Assembly: GCA_013298125.1 (NCBI GenBank)
Contig: JAAFJP010000003.1
Span: 1 to 64,000, forward strand
DNA from: Cytophagales bacterium
Lineage (GTDB): Bacteria; Bacteroidota; Bacteroidia; Cytophagales; Spirosomataceae
Direction of reading: 5' to 3'
DNA: 64,000 nucleotides
Positions 27,115 to 35,111 of this stretch are shown in pieces. A program made the translations under genes and the position numbers. The notes under the pieces are model-generated. The model did no database searches and had not been told where the DNA came from. It saw only the letters and a program-made list of their open reading frames with translations. Each line of letters starts with the position of its first letter. The stretch's first letter is position 1.

Positions 27115-27864
27115 ATGACTCATTCATGTATCATCGTTGAAGACGAACCCTTAGCACGTAGTTTATTAGGAAATTATATTCAAAAAATACCCTATCTTCA
27201 CTTAGTTCAGTCATTTTCAGACCCATTAAAAGCCTTAGAATTTCTCCGAGAAAATACGGTTGATATTATGTTTTCTGATATTCAAATGCCCGAAATTTCA
27301 GGTATAACCTTATTGAAAATTTTACAGAAAAAACCGCTCATTATTTTAACAACCGCCTACTCAGAATATGCGATTGAGAGTTACGAGTTAGATACCTTAG
27401 ATTATCTCTTAAAACCAATAACTTTTGAACGATTTTTGAAATCTGTTGAGAAAGCATCATCCAGATTGAACACAAATCAAATTGTTTTGGAGGAAAAAAA
27501 ATCCTTAGAAATAGCTCCTAAAACACCCGTAGATACTGTCCAGCCATATATTTTTGTAAAAGATGGAACGAAATTGGTAAAAATAAAACTCAATGAAATC
27601 ATGTATATTGAGGGTTTGAAAGATTATGTTACCATCTACACGACACAACAAAAAATTGTTTCATTACAAACCATAAAATCTCTCGAATCAACATTACCTA
27701 TAAATCAATTTATCCGTATTCATAACTCCTACATTGTTGGTTTGGAATGGATTGAGGCAATTCAACGTGAAAAAGTGCAAATTGGAAAGGTTTTTTTGCC
27801 AATAAGTGATACATATCGAAAGGCTTTTAAAGATTTTATTGATGGAATACGAAATGGAGAGTAA
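27115..27864 (+). CDS. LytTR-family response regulator
   Basis: A 249-residue regulator. The receiver domain is residues 1-120, with the acidic pair EDE near 9-11, phospho-acceptor Asp55 in MFSDIQMPE and Lys in LLKPI. A LytTR DNA-binding domain covers about 145-245 (YIFVKDGTKLVKIKLNEI, IEGLKDYVTIYT, RIHNSYIVGLEWIEAI). It pairs with the LytS-type kinase immediately upstream. Its targets may include the divergent outer-membrane receptor, but no binding site was seen. It ends 4 bp before the remnant end of the convergent VOC gene. Confidence 0.92.
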   Translation: MTHSCIIVEDEPLARSLLGNYIQKIPYLHLVQSFSDPLKALEFLRENTVDIMFSDIQMPEISGITLLKILQKKPLIILTTAYSEYAIESYELDTLDYLLKPITFERFLKSVEKASSRLNTNQIVLEEKKSLEIAPKTPVDTVQPYIFVKDGTKLVKIKLNEIMYIEGLKDYVTIYTTQQKIVSLQTIKSLESTLPINQFIRIHNSYIVGLEWIEAIQREKVQIGKVFLPISDTYRKAFKDFIDGIRNGE

Positions 27865-27868
27865 GATT

Positions 27869-28822
27869 TTAAAATTCCTCCAACAACTCAACAACTTCGC
27901 CATAAGGTCCCACAAAAACTAAGGCATTTGGTTCTGGATTATCTCTTACGGGCAAGCCAATATTTGAAATAATGTGATACCCGTTAAAATGTAACTTCAA
28001 TGACAAATCTGTCAAATTCTGCCCATTCCAAGCCGCAGAAGCTAATCCAGTTTTAGAAAAATCACAAGGAAAAACCTTAAAATCATAAGTTGGATTGTGT
28101 GATTCCTATACGTGTTGTTCCATGCCTACACGCTCTAAACCGTGACCCATCAGGCACATATCAAAACCCATATCAGGAGGTCCGCCCATGATGGCAGCCG
28201 CACCCGCTTGTTTCAGAACCAAGTCATTGACAGGGACAATGCCGATAATGTCTCTCCAAAATTTCTCTTGAATTTCTCTGTTTTGAATAGAAATCACACA
28301 ATTTGCTGGCGTATTGATGCCATCAACAGATTTTTCTTTCAAAAGTGAAATTCCCCCTTTTCGATTAACTATCTGAGTAACAAATATTTGCTCGCCCGAA
28401 GGTCCAATGAAAGCCGTACTTTTCATCACGATATATCCCAAGGGTTCTGGTCCTTCACAATCAAATTCAGTAGGCAAAGCCAAAGCTCCAAACCGATTTC
28501 GGATGAGTTTTTCATAAGCCCTTTCCACATCAGGAGTTCCAGCCTCAAAGACCGCCATTCCACAATCCCAAGGTCTTGCACCTACTCGATTGGGAACAGC
28601 CAAAGGGTCATTTAATTCTATTAAACGAACCACAGAACCTTCTTGGTGACCCAATAAAACATATTTGCCAAGATTTTCTCCGAATATTTTTTTCTGATTT
28701 TCAGATAAAAAACCTTCTGATAAAATCTGATAACCCAAACCATCCTGATAAAATTGTAAACTCCGTTGCCAAGTATTGGTAACGATAGTAATAGCTTGTA
28801 ATGCTCCTATTATGTGGGTCAT
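27869..28822 (-). pseudogene. VOC-family protein gene interrupted by an in-frame TAG
   Basis: From ATG at 28822 the frame encodes 238 residues of a vicinal-oxygen-chelate protein (HIIGALQAITIVTNTWQRSLQFY..., GPSGEQIFVTQIV). It stops at TAG (28106-28108). The same frame then continues without another stop for 78 codons to a TAA at 27869-27871. That part reads as a normal VOC C-terminus (YHIISNIGLPVRDNPEPN, LVFVGPYGEVVELLEEF) and ends 4 bp from the convergent LytTR gene. The full protein would have about 317 codons and two VOC domains. A CAG-to-TAG or similar point change, a sequencing error or readthrough could explain it. The enzyme may be lactoylglutathione-lyase-like or a dioxygenase; the substrate is not known. 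Confidence 0.85.
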
Positions 28823-29047
28823 AAAAATGGTTGATTTGATTATAAAACAAAATTTAAGGGTTGAAAATTTACCAATCCCTAATCCCTAATTACCTAATCC
28901 CTAATAACCAACAGAAATATAGTAGTTTTTTGAAAATCTATTAGTAGATTTTCAAAAAAGATTAATATATTGTGAAACAATTTAAAAATAGTTTGGTTAG
29001 AAATATAAGTAAAAACTACTATTTTTTCACCTCAAAATATCAATTCC
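28823..29047. promoter_or_regulatory. Divergent intergenic region with CCCTAAT repeats
   Basis: This 225-bp gap lies between the VOC gene (minus) and the gene at 29048 (plus). A short tract has repeated AATCCCTAAT / ACCTAATCCCTAAT units near 28875-28905. TTTTTTGAAAATCTA and TAGATTTTCAAAAAA (about 28926-28960) form an inverted pair. No promoter was assigned. Confidence 0.5.
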
Positions 29048-29560
29048 ATGATTAATCTTCGACTTTTCCCTCATCATACAGGCGTTTGGGAAGGTACATA
29101 TACACGCATCAGTCCAGACGGAACTGTTACTGGGAAATGGCGTAGCAAACTCACAATCAGAATGTTAAGCACCGACCATTACCACCAAGTTAATGAATAT
29201 TTTTGGGAAGATGGACATTACGAACTTCACGATTTTGGCGTTTGTGCTTTCAATGAAAATGGAGAATTAATTTTCGATAATCCAAGAATTTTGGGCAAAG
29301 CATGGGAAACACACGATTCTGTGGTTTTGACATGGAGTTATAAAGACCAACCTGGTTCAAATCTGTACGAAATGATAGATTTAATTGGAGAAGAAAAAAA
29401 GCACAGAATCAGAACGTGGAAATGGTCGCAAAATGATGAGTTTCAAGGCTTAACCATGATTGACGAACGCCAAACCGCCACCCAATCCGAAATACCAGAA
29501 TCCTTTTACGAAAACTTAGCTTCAAGACGCTTTATGGGCGTTTCGAGGAGTAATAAATAA
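29048..29560 (+). CDS. DUF3598-like, probably lipocalin-fold protein
   Basis: A 170-residue cytoplasmic protein rich in beta strands. The start LRLFPHHTGVWEGTYTRISP resembles lipocalin-like proteins annotated DUF3598, followed by repeated strands (HYHQVNEYFWEDG, YELHDFGVCAFNENG, VVLTWSYKDQPG). A small ligand may be bound, but no catalytic motif is visible. It is the first gene of the plus-strand catabolic block and is separated from the aconitase-type gene by an inverted repeat (29561-29652). Assignment to the family is from memory and not certain. Confidence 0.6.
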   Translation: MINLRLFPHHTGVWEGTYTRISPDGTVTGKWRSKLTIRMLSTDHYHQVNEYFWEDGHYELHDFGVCAFNENGELIFDNPRILGKAWETHDSVVLTWSYKDQPGSNLYEMIDLIGEEKKHRIRTWKWSQNDEFQGLTMIDERQTATQSEIPESFYENLASRRFMGVSRSNK

Positions 29561-29652
29561 AAAAGGCACAGAGGAGCAAAGGCACAGAAGCACAAAGTTT
29601 TAATCTATATATTTCTTTTTACTTTGTGCCTCTGTGCCTTTGCTCCTTTGCC
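29561..29652. repeat. Inverted repeat upstream of the aconitase-type gene
   Basis: AAAAGGCACAGAGGAGCAAA... (29561-29598) is complementary to ACTTTGTGCCTCTGTGCCTT... (29621-29652). It lies in the 101-bp gap between two genes and would form a long hairpin in the message. Part of it is open in the frame of the next gene, which creates a false upstream start. Confidence 0.8.
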
Positions 29653-29661
29653 ACTCAAATT

Positions 29662-30918
29662 ATGACTATCACTGAAAAAATAATGGCGATCAATTCTGGT
29701 CGTGATAAAGTAGTTCCTGGGCAATTAGTTTGGACAAATGTTCAATCTGTTATGACGATGGACTACCTCGGAACAGAAACTTTCAAAGCATTTGATTCTT
29801 TGGGAAGACCCGAAGTGTTTGATAAAGAGCGAGTTATCTGTGTGTCCGACCACTTAGTACCTCCTCCAACCCAAGCCTTTGCAACCCTTCTGAACCAATG
29901 GCGTGAGGCAGTAAAAGCTCACGACATCAAGTATTTTTATGATTTAGGTCGTCAGGGAATTGCTCACCAAATTATGGTGGAACAAGGTCACGTTTTGCCT
30001 GGGACTTTATCCATTGGTACAGATTCACACGCAAATACGTATGGGGCTGTGGGTGCTGTGGGAAATGCAGTTTCAGTTTCTGATGCTGCCGTGGCAATGG
30101 CTACTGGAAAATCTTGGTTTAGAGTGCCTGAGACCGTGAAATTTCACATTACGGGCAAATGGCAACCGTGGGTAATGGCAAAAGATTTGAGCCTCCACAT
30201 CATGGGCATGATGCACTGGAATGGTCATTTGATTTATAAAACCATCGAATTTGATGGTCCCGCAATTTCAGATTTAGAGATGGCAGGAAGAATGACTTTG
30301 TGTAATATGACTGTTGATTTAGGAGCAAAAAATGGTATCATTGCCCCCGATGCCAAAACGGCAGAATTCCTCAGTCCCGTTCAAAAAGGAAATTGGAATT
30401 ACGTTACTTCCGACTCGGATGCTGTCTATGAAAAAATCTATGAAGTTGATGTAACTAACTTAGTACCAACAATTTCGATGCCTGATAAATTAGACGAAGT
30501 CAGACGAGTTGAGGAAGTGCAAGGAACAAAATTCAATAAGGCTTTTGTGGGAACGTGTACGAACGGACGTTTGGAAGATATTGAAATGATGACAAGAATC
30601 CTGAAAGGAAAACAAGTTCATCGTGACGTAAATTTTGTATTAGTCCCAGCCTCAACCCAAGTATATTTAGATGCCATCAAAGCGGGTTACATCACGGACT
30701 TAGTAGAAGCGGGTGTGGCAGTCGATACGCCTTCATGTGCCTCATGTGCAGGTATTCACACAGGCGTTGCGGGTGACGGTGACATTGTTTTGAGTGCAGG
30801 GAATAGAAATATGAAAGGTAGAATGGGCAGTAAGAATGCTCAGATTTATTTGACAAGTCCAGCGGTGGTAGCGGCTTCGGCTCTTACGGGTGTCATAACA
30901 GACCCCAGAAGTCTCTAA
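29662..30918 (+). CDS. Aconitase/LeuC-family hydro-lyase, large subunit
   Basis: A 418-residue protein starting from the ATG at 29662 (MTITEKIMAINSGRDKV). The start at 29626 runs through a repeat and is rejected. Family signs are VICVSDHLVPPP (DH motif), GTLSIGTDSHANTYGAVGAVG and iron-sulfur ligands in VGTCTNGR and SCASCAG. It is expected to form an Fe-S isomerase or dehydratase with the small subunit at 31457. Leucine synthesis is unlikely, since no leuA or leuB is near. The following HpcH/HpaI aldolase suggests that a hydroxy-dicarboxylic acid is isomerised and then cleaved. The substrate is inference only. Confidence 0.85.
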   Translation: MTITEKIMAINSGRDKVVPGQLVWTNVQSVMTMDYLGTETFKAFDSLGRPEVFDKERVICVSDHLVPPPTQAFATLLNQWREAVKAHDIKYFYDLGRQGIAHQIMVEQGHVLPGTLSIGTDSHANTYGAVGAVGNAVSVSDAAVAMATGKSWFRVPETVKFHITGKWQPWVMAKDLSLHIMGMMHWNGHLIYKTIEFDGPAISDLEMAGRMTLCNMTVDLGAKNGIIAPDAKTAEFLSPVQKGNWNYVTSDSDAVYEKIYEVDVTNLVPTISMPDKLDEVRRVEEVQGTKFNKAFVGTCTNGRLEDIEMMTRILKGKQVHRDVNFVLVPASTQVYLDAIKAGYITDLVEAGVAVDTPSCASCAGIHTGVAGDGDIVLSAGNRNMKGRMGSKNAQIYLTSPAVVAASALTGVITDPRSL

Positions 30919-31435
30919 GTTGTTAAGTTGCTAAATTGTTAATCCTTCTCAATCAACCACAAATGCAACTTTACTCTTTTTTTGAATTATCAACTTAAAC
31001 CTTAACCACTTAAAATTTACCATGACTGACGTAGAATTTTCTAAAAAATTAGTTCTTCGTACTAAAAAATTTGCCCTAAGAGCAATTAGACTCTTTCAAT
31101 ATTTACCCAAAACTGATGAAGCACGAATTCTTGGTAAACAGTTATTACGTTCATCAACCTCTGTTGCTGCAAATTATAGGGCAGCTTGTAGAGGACGCTC
31201 AAATAACGAATGGTACTCTAAATTGTGTATTGTTGTAGAAGAAGCCGATGAAACTCAATTTTGGACTGAACTATTGATTGAATCCGAAATTTTCAAAGAG
31301 GAAAGAATTAAAGATTTTTACAACGAATCAACAGAATTATTAGCCCTTTTTACTACAATTAGAAAGAACAGTAAACCAATAGCTAAAAATTGATTTAAGA
31401 TGTTCGAGTTGTATTTTTAACAACTTAACAACTTA
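30916..31435. repeat. 15-bp inverted repeat flanking a four-helix-bundle gene
   Basis: TAAGTTGTTAAGTTG (30916-30930, starting in the TAA stop of the large subunit) is the exact complement of CAACTTAACAACTTA (31421-31435). They bracket only the gene at 31022-31393. Similar TTAAGTTGTTAAG tracts occur near 38075, 39170 and 43755, so the motif is recurrent and low in complexity; flanking may be partly chance. Confidence 0.6.
31022..31393 (+). CDS. Four-helix-bundle protein (23S rRNA IVS-type)
   Basis: A 123-residue, all-helical protein matching the TIGR02436-type four-helix-bundle family. It has LVLRTKKFALRAIRLFQYLP as helix 1, the conserved ARILGKQLLRSSTSVAANYR block, SNNEWYSKLCIVVEEADET and a last helix FYNESTELLALFTTIRKN. 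The family was first seen in intervening sequences of 23S rRNA genes and is structurally related to the Avd proteins of diversity-generating retroelements; its function is unclear. It sits between the large and small subunit genes of one enzyme, which is unusual, and is bracketed by a 15-bp inverted repeat. Confidence 0.88.
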   Translation: MTDVEFSKKLVLRTKKFALRAIRLFQYLPKTDEARILGKQLLRSSTSVAANYRAACRGRSNNEWYSKLCIVVEEADETQFWTELLIESEIFKEERIKDFYNESTELLALFTTIRKNSKPIAKN

Positions 31436-31456
31436 AAAATTAACAACTTAAATGAA

Positions 31457-31990
31457 ATGGTCATAAGAGGAAAAGCATGGGTTTCAGATAATTACGTAAT
31501 GTCATACGATATGGTATTACAAAAAGACTGGACATCCCCTATCAATAAGGAAGAAAATGCCAAATGGATAATGGCAGGAGTTTCCGAAGAATTTAATCAA
31601 GAAGGTGCATTCAGAGATGCAGGATATACATTTATCGTAGCTCGTCACAATTTTGCGGGTGGAGGAAAATCCATTGAACATTGTGTTACGGGACTCATGG
31701 GTGCGGGTATAAAGGCTGTTTTGGCAGATTCATTTGCAAGACTTCAATTCCGTAATGCTATCAATTACGGTTTGCCTTTTATCACTTGCAAAGACATTGC
31801 AGACATCGCTCGTACAGGTGATGAATTAGAATTTAATCCTTCAACTGGTGAAATTAAAAATCTTACTAACGGACAATCAAAAATCTCAGTTCCAGTTTCT
31901 CCATTCGTGGCAGAAGTAGCTGAGGCTGGCGGAATTATGGATTTTATTAGAAAAAGAATTGCAGAGGGGACGGTTGATGAATTAATGTAG
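31457..31990 (+). CDS. LeuD-like small subunit of the hydro-lyase
   Basis: A 177-residue swivel-domain protein (MVIRGKAWVSDNYVMSYDMV; VLADSFARLQFRNAINYGLP is typical of LeuD and aconitase C-terminal domains). The substrate-binding loop, normally NFGCGSSREH, reads NFAGGGKSIEH here, so the conserved Arg is replaced by Ile (codon ATT). That points to a substrate different from isopropylmalate. It pairs with the large subunit at 29662 despite the intervening four-helix-bundle gene. An aldolase gene follows after 73 bp. Confidence 0.82.
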   Translation: MVIRGKAWVSDNYVMSYDMVLQKDWTSPINKEENAKWIMAGVSEEFNQEGAFRDAGYTFIVARHNFAGGGKSIEHCVTGLMGAGIKAVLADSFARLQFRNAINYGLPFITCKDIADIARTGDELEFNPSTGEIKNLTNGQSKISVPVSPFVAEVAEAGGIMDFIRKRIAEGTVDELM

Positions 31991-31995
31991 CTTTG

Positions 31996-32059
31996 AGCTG
32001 TGAGTTGTGAGCATTGAGTTTTTTCTTTGCTCATAGCTCATAGCTCATGGCTCACAGCT
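31996..32059. repeat. Inverted repeat between LeuD-like and aldolase genes
   Basis: AGCTGTGAGTTGTGAGCATT... (31996-32018) is complementary to ...TAGCTCATGGCTCACAGCT (32037-32059) with a few mismatches. It fills nearly the whole gap and ends five bases before the aldolase start, so it could affect that gene's translation. Confidence 0.75.
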
Positions 32060-32063
32060 TAAT

Positions 32064-32831
32064 ATGAAACAAAACACAATAAAACAAAAGTGGGCAAATA
32101 AAGAAGCCGTTTTAGGAGTCATTTCCAATTCAATCGACCCAACGGTTGCAGAACTTTGCGGTTGGTCGGGCTTGGATTTTTATATGATTGACGGCGAACA
32201 TTCACCCGTAACCACTTCCGAAGTACAAAATGTCGTCCGTGCGTGCGAATCTGCCAATACAGTTCCTTTGGCACGCATTCGTTCCAACGACCCAAAACTG
32301 ATTTTACAATTTCTTGATGCAGGAATCATGGGCGTAATGATGCCAGGAATCATGAATGCACAAGATGTTGAAAATTTTGTAAAAGCTATGAAATACCCAC
32401 CTATGGGCGAACGTGGATTAGGTCCTGTGCGTGTGTGGGACTATGGTTTCGGGAAAATGCCACAGGCGGAATACGTTAAATTTGCCAATGAACAGACCTT
32501 AGTTTTGCCAATGATTGAGGACATCAGAGCCTTGGAACATCTCCCAGAAATGTGTAAAGTAGCTGGAATTGATGGCTTTATCATCGGTCCAAGGGATTTA
32601 GCAATGTCGATGGGATTCATGGATGGACCTGCCCATGATGAAGTAAAAGAAGTAATCAATCAGATTTTCAAGATAGTCTTAGAGGGAGGGTTAGTAATAG
32701 GAACAGTTGCGGCAACAGGCGACCAAGCAAAAGCACTCATCGAAAAAGGAGCATTATTTTGTTTAAATTCTGTACAAGGATTAATAAAAACCTCTGCAAC
32801 AGAATACTTAAAAGGAGCTACAAAATCGTAG
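32064..32831 (+). CDS. HpcH/HpaI-family class II aldolase
   Basis: A 255-residue TIM-barrel aldolase of the group that cleaves 4-hydroxy-2-oxo acids to pyruvate and an aldehyde (for example 2-keto-3-deoxy-rhamnonate or hydroxyheptenedioate aldolase). Motifs are DFYMIDGEHSP, LARIRSND, GIMGVMMPGI, VLPMIEDIRALEHL (metal-binding Glu) and GFIIGPRDLAMSMG (metal-binding Asp). Malate-synthase-like or citrate-lyase-like activities are less likely. It lies downstream of the two-subunit hydro-lyase, which could supply its substrate, and a small RedY-like gene follows after 47 bp. Confidence 0.88.
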   Translation: MKQNTIKQKWANKEAVLGVISNSIDPTVAELCGWSGLDFYMIDGEHSPVTTSEVQNVVRACESANTVPLARIRSNDPKLILQFLDAGIMGVMMPGIMNAQDVENFVKAMKYPPMGERGLGPVRVWDYGFGKMPQAEYVKFANEQTLVLPMIEDIRALEHLPEMCKVAGIDGFIIGPRDLAMSMGFMDGPAHDEVKEVINQIFKIVLEGGLVIGTVAATGDQAKALIEKGALFCLNSVQGLIKTSATEYLKGATKS

Positions 32832-32878
32832 AAAACCATCGTTCACCTTTAACCGTGTACCGTTTACCGAAAAAAGAA

Positions 32879-33190
32879 ATGAAATCATTAATCGTATTAT
32901 TTAACCTCAAAGAAGGCGTTTCAGCCGCTGATTATGAGGCATTTGCCAAAGAATTAGACATTCCAACCGTGAAAAGTTTGAAGTCTGTTTCTGAATTTCA
33001 AGTTTTTAAATCACAAGGAATTTTTGGCTCAGAGGCTACTCCACCTTACCAATACGTGGAAATAATTCATTTTGACTCCATCGAAAATCTTGTTTCTGAC
33101 ATGGGCAAAGAGCCTAAAATGGCAGAAATCCCCGCAAAATTTCAAGAATTTGCTGATAATCCGATTTTTATTGTCTCTGAGGCAATATAA
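32879..33190 (+). CDS. Small RedY/HapK-like protein
   Basis: A 103-residue protein from the ATG at 32879 (MKSLIVLFNLKEGVSAADYEAFA); upstream in-frame Met codons overlap the aldolase gene and are rejected. It looks like a dimeric ferredoxin-like alpha/beta-barrel protein (SEFQVFKSQGIFGSE, YQYVEIIHFDSIENLV), the fold of RedY/HapK and ethyl tert-butyl ether degradation-type proteins. Such proteins often assist the catabolism or biosynthesis of small molecules. Its role with the aldolase is unknown, but the tight placement suggests a shared transcript. Confidence 0.65.
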   Translation: MKSLIVLFNLKEGVSAADYEAFAKELDIPTVKSLKSVSEFQVFKSQGIFGSEATPPYQYVEIIHFDSIENLVSDMGKEPKMAEIPAKFQEFADNPIFIVSEAI

Positions 33191-33228
33191 TCTTCTATAT
33201 CTTACTCCCAAGTCAAAAACTACAACAT

Positions 33229-33951
33229 ATGAAGTTACTTCACTGTACAGTCTTTCTATTTTTAGTTTATTTCAATGTAAAAGCTGTGAGTAATTATAAA
33301 AAGGGCGATAAAATTTATGCTTGGAATATTGCAGGATTACAAATGCGAAATACTCCTTCAATCAAAAGTCCTTTATTGAAAAATATTGAATATGGCTCTG
33401 TTGTTGAAATTATTGATGATCAACTAAACCAAAAGCCATTATTAAATAAGATATTCAAAGCACAGAAAGGAAAAGAAGATTTTATATTGAAAGGTTTTTG
33501 GGTAAAAGTGAGATATAAAAATATTGAGGGGTATGTTTTTGATTATTACTTATCAACTTTACAACCCTTTAAAATTACTCAAAATCATAAATTTGAAGAT
33601 TTGAAATCGTATTTGCAAAGAGTTTTTGGTAATCCTATTTTTACACATAAGGAAACCAATAAAAAGTATGGAGGGTATGAAAACTACTATACATACAATA
33701 AAAATAAGGTAACTCTTAAAGAAACATCTTTCGATGGATGTTTTGATACTGTTGTCCAAATGGATAACATTTCCCTTGAAGAATCTTACCTTATTTTCAA
33801 AACTATCTTTTACAGTTCAGACGATAGTGATGCTAAATTTATAGGTAAACAAGGTAAAGATTTTCAATTTCAAGTTTCAAGAGTAGAATCATGTGGAATT
33901 TCAAAAACAAAAAATGGATTATTTGAAATTTATTACGGAGGATGTTCTTAA
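33229..33951 (+). CDS. Exported protein with SH3-like domain
   Basis: A 240-residue protein with an N-terminal signal peptide (KLLHCTVFLFLVYFNVKAVS). Residues about 25-115 read as a bacterial SH3 domain (GLQMRNTPSIKSPLLKNIEY, VVEIIDD, WVKVRYKNIEGYVFDYYL), which usually binds peptidoglycan or other wall components. The C-terminal half has no recognised motif. It interrupts a series of metabolic genes, and whether it belongs with them is doubtful. Confidence 0.7.
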   Translation: MKLLHCTVFLFLVYFNVKAVSNYKKGDKIYAWNIAGLQMRNTPSIKSPLLKNIEYGSVVEIIDDQLNQKPLLNKIFKAQKGKEDFILKGFWVKVRYKNIEGYVFDYYLSTLQPFKITQNHKFEDLKSYLQRVFGNPIFTHKETNKKYGGYENYYTYNKNKVTLKETSFDGCFDTVVQMDNISLEESYLIFKTIFYSSDDSDAKFIGKQGKDFQFQVSRVESCGISKTKNGLFEIYYGGCS

Positions 33952-33991
33952 TGTTAAAGTGTAACAACTTGCAAAATATTATCTAACAAAA

Positions 33992-34825
33992 ATGTATTCA
34001 CTAAAAGGAAAAACCGCCATCGTTACAGGTTCTGGTCGTCATGCTGGAATTGGGGAAGCCATTGCTTTGCGTTTGGCAGAAGAAGGCTGTAATGTCGTAA
34101 TTTCTGACATAGGTAAAGCCAAAGGAAATGAATTTACAGATGAACACATTGGCACAACCTCCGAAATGGACGAAATCGTACAGGCTTGTGAGAATTTGGG
34201 AACAAAAGCCATTGCTATTCCTTGTGATGTTAGAATTACCAAAGACTGCGAAAACCTTGTAAATCAATCTGTTAAAACCTTTGGACAGGTTGATATTTTA
34301 GTAAACAATGCAGGAGTTGGCTATTTGATGGAGGCTTTTACAGAATTTAAAGAAGAGAGTTGGGATGCTGTTTTAGATGTCAATTTGAAAGGTGCTTTTT
34401 TATGTTCACAGGCAGTTGCCCGCCAAATGATAGCCTCCAAAACAGGTGGTTCAATCATCAATATTGCCAGTCAAGCGGCAAAATCAGGATTTCCTTTTGC
34501 GGCGGCTTATACAGCCTCAAAACATGGTCTAATCGGTCTTACACGTTCAAATGCCGTTGAATTAGGTACTTTTGGAATTCGAGTTAATGCGGTTTGTCCC
34601 AATCATATCACAACAGGTTTAGGGCATTGGCAAAACAAATTTTTCTCCGATAAATTGGGCTTAGATTATGAAACTTATTTGCAAGGAATTAAAGACCGCA
34701 ACCCCTTGAAACGCACAGGTTTAGTAGATGATATCGCCAAAGCCGTAGCCTTTTTAGCTTCCGACCAATCTTCGTATATTACGGGTGAGGCGATGAATGT
34801 GACGGGTGGAGAGGAATATCATTAA
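33992..34825 (+). CDS. SDR family oxidoreductase
   Basis: A 277-residue short-chain dehydrogenase with an extended cofactor motif TGSGRHAGIGEAI, NNAG, Ser in NIASQ, YTASK (complete YxxxK) and a C-terminal TGEAMNVTGG. The insertion after strand beta2 (KGNEFTDEHIGTTSEMDE) is found in SDRs acting on larger or cyclic substrates. NAD(P)-dependent oxidation of a sugar acid or hydroxy acid is likely. Next gene on the strand: a 65-residue ORF after 11 bp, then HyuA. The substrate is not known. Confidence 0.85.
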   Translation: MYSLKGKTAIVTGSGRHAGIGEAIALRLAEEGCNVVISDIGKAKGNEFTDEHIGTTSEMDEIVQACENLGTKAIAIPCDVRITKDCENLVNQSVKTFGQVDILVNNAGVGYLMEAFTEFKEESWDAVLDVNLKGAFLCSQAVARQMIASKTGGSIINIASQAAKSGFPFAAAYTASKHGLIGLTRSNAVELGTFGIRVNAVCPNHITTGLGHWQNKFFSDKLGLDYETYLQGIKDRNPLKRTGLVDDIAKAVAFLASDQSSYITGEAMNVTGGEEYH

Positions 34826-34836
34826 AAATTACAATC

Positions 34837-35034
34837 ATGAAATTGACCAAAGCAATCAAAAAAGACCTTGAATTACTGAATGATCCTAATCTTTCTGAAT
34901 TTGAAAGAAAAGTATTAACAACCTTGAAAAGTTTGGTAACGGGAGAGTCTGTGGGTATTCCCCATGAAATTGTAAAACAGGAAATTAGGGAAATGTTAAA
35001 TAAAAACCGTCATTCTGAAAACGTAAAATCGTAA
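34837..35034 (+). CDS. Small helical protein, unknown
   Basis: A 65-residue helical protein (IKKDLELLNDPNLSEFERKV; HEIVKQEIREMLNKN) 11 bp after the SDR gene. Size and charge resemble addiction-module antitoxins, but no toxin gene is adjacent, so that is only a possibility. It may be a small accessory protein or a chance ORF, although the good spacing and composition favour a real gene. Confidence 0.5.
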   Translation: MKLTKAIKKDLELLNDPNLSEFERKVLTTLKSLVTGESVGIPHEIVKQEIREMLNKNRHSENVKS

Positions 35035-35111
35035 AACAGAATGATTTTTTTTTTAGAATTGATAGAAACAAATTCTCTCATTCTATCATTCACTCAATCT
35101 ATCATTAAAAA

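Noticed and set aside
28106-28822. A complete 238-residue VOC protein
   Set aside because: The same frame continues with typical family sequence after the TAG, so the short form is a truncation and not the natural end.
29626-29661. Earlier start for the aconitase-type large subunit
   Set aside because: It lies in the repeat arm and reads MPLCLCSFATQI, unlike family N-termini. The ATG at 29662 fits.
29662-31990. leuC/leuD of leucine biosynthesis
   Set aside because: No leuA or leuB nearby, the LeuD-like substrate loop is changed, and the context is catabolic with an aldolase.
34837-35034. Toxin-antitoxin pair with the 65-residue protein as antitoxin
   Set aside because: No toxin-like gene on either side; the neighbours are an SDR and HyuA.
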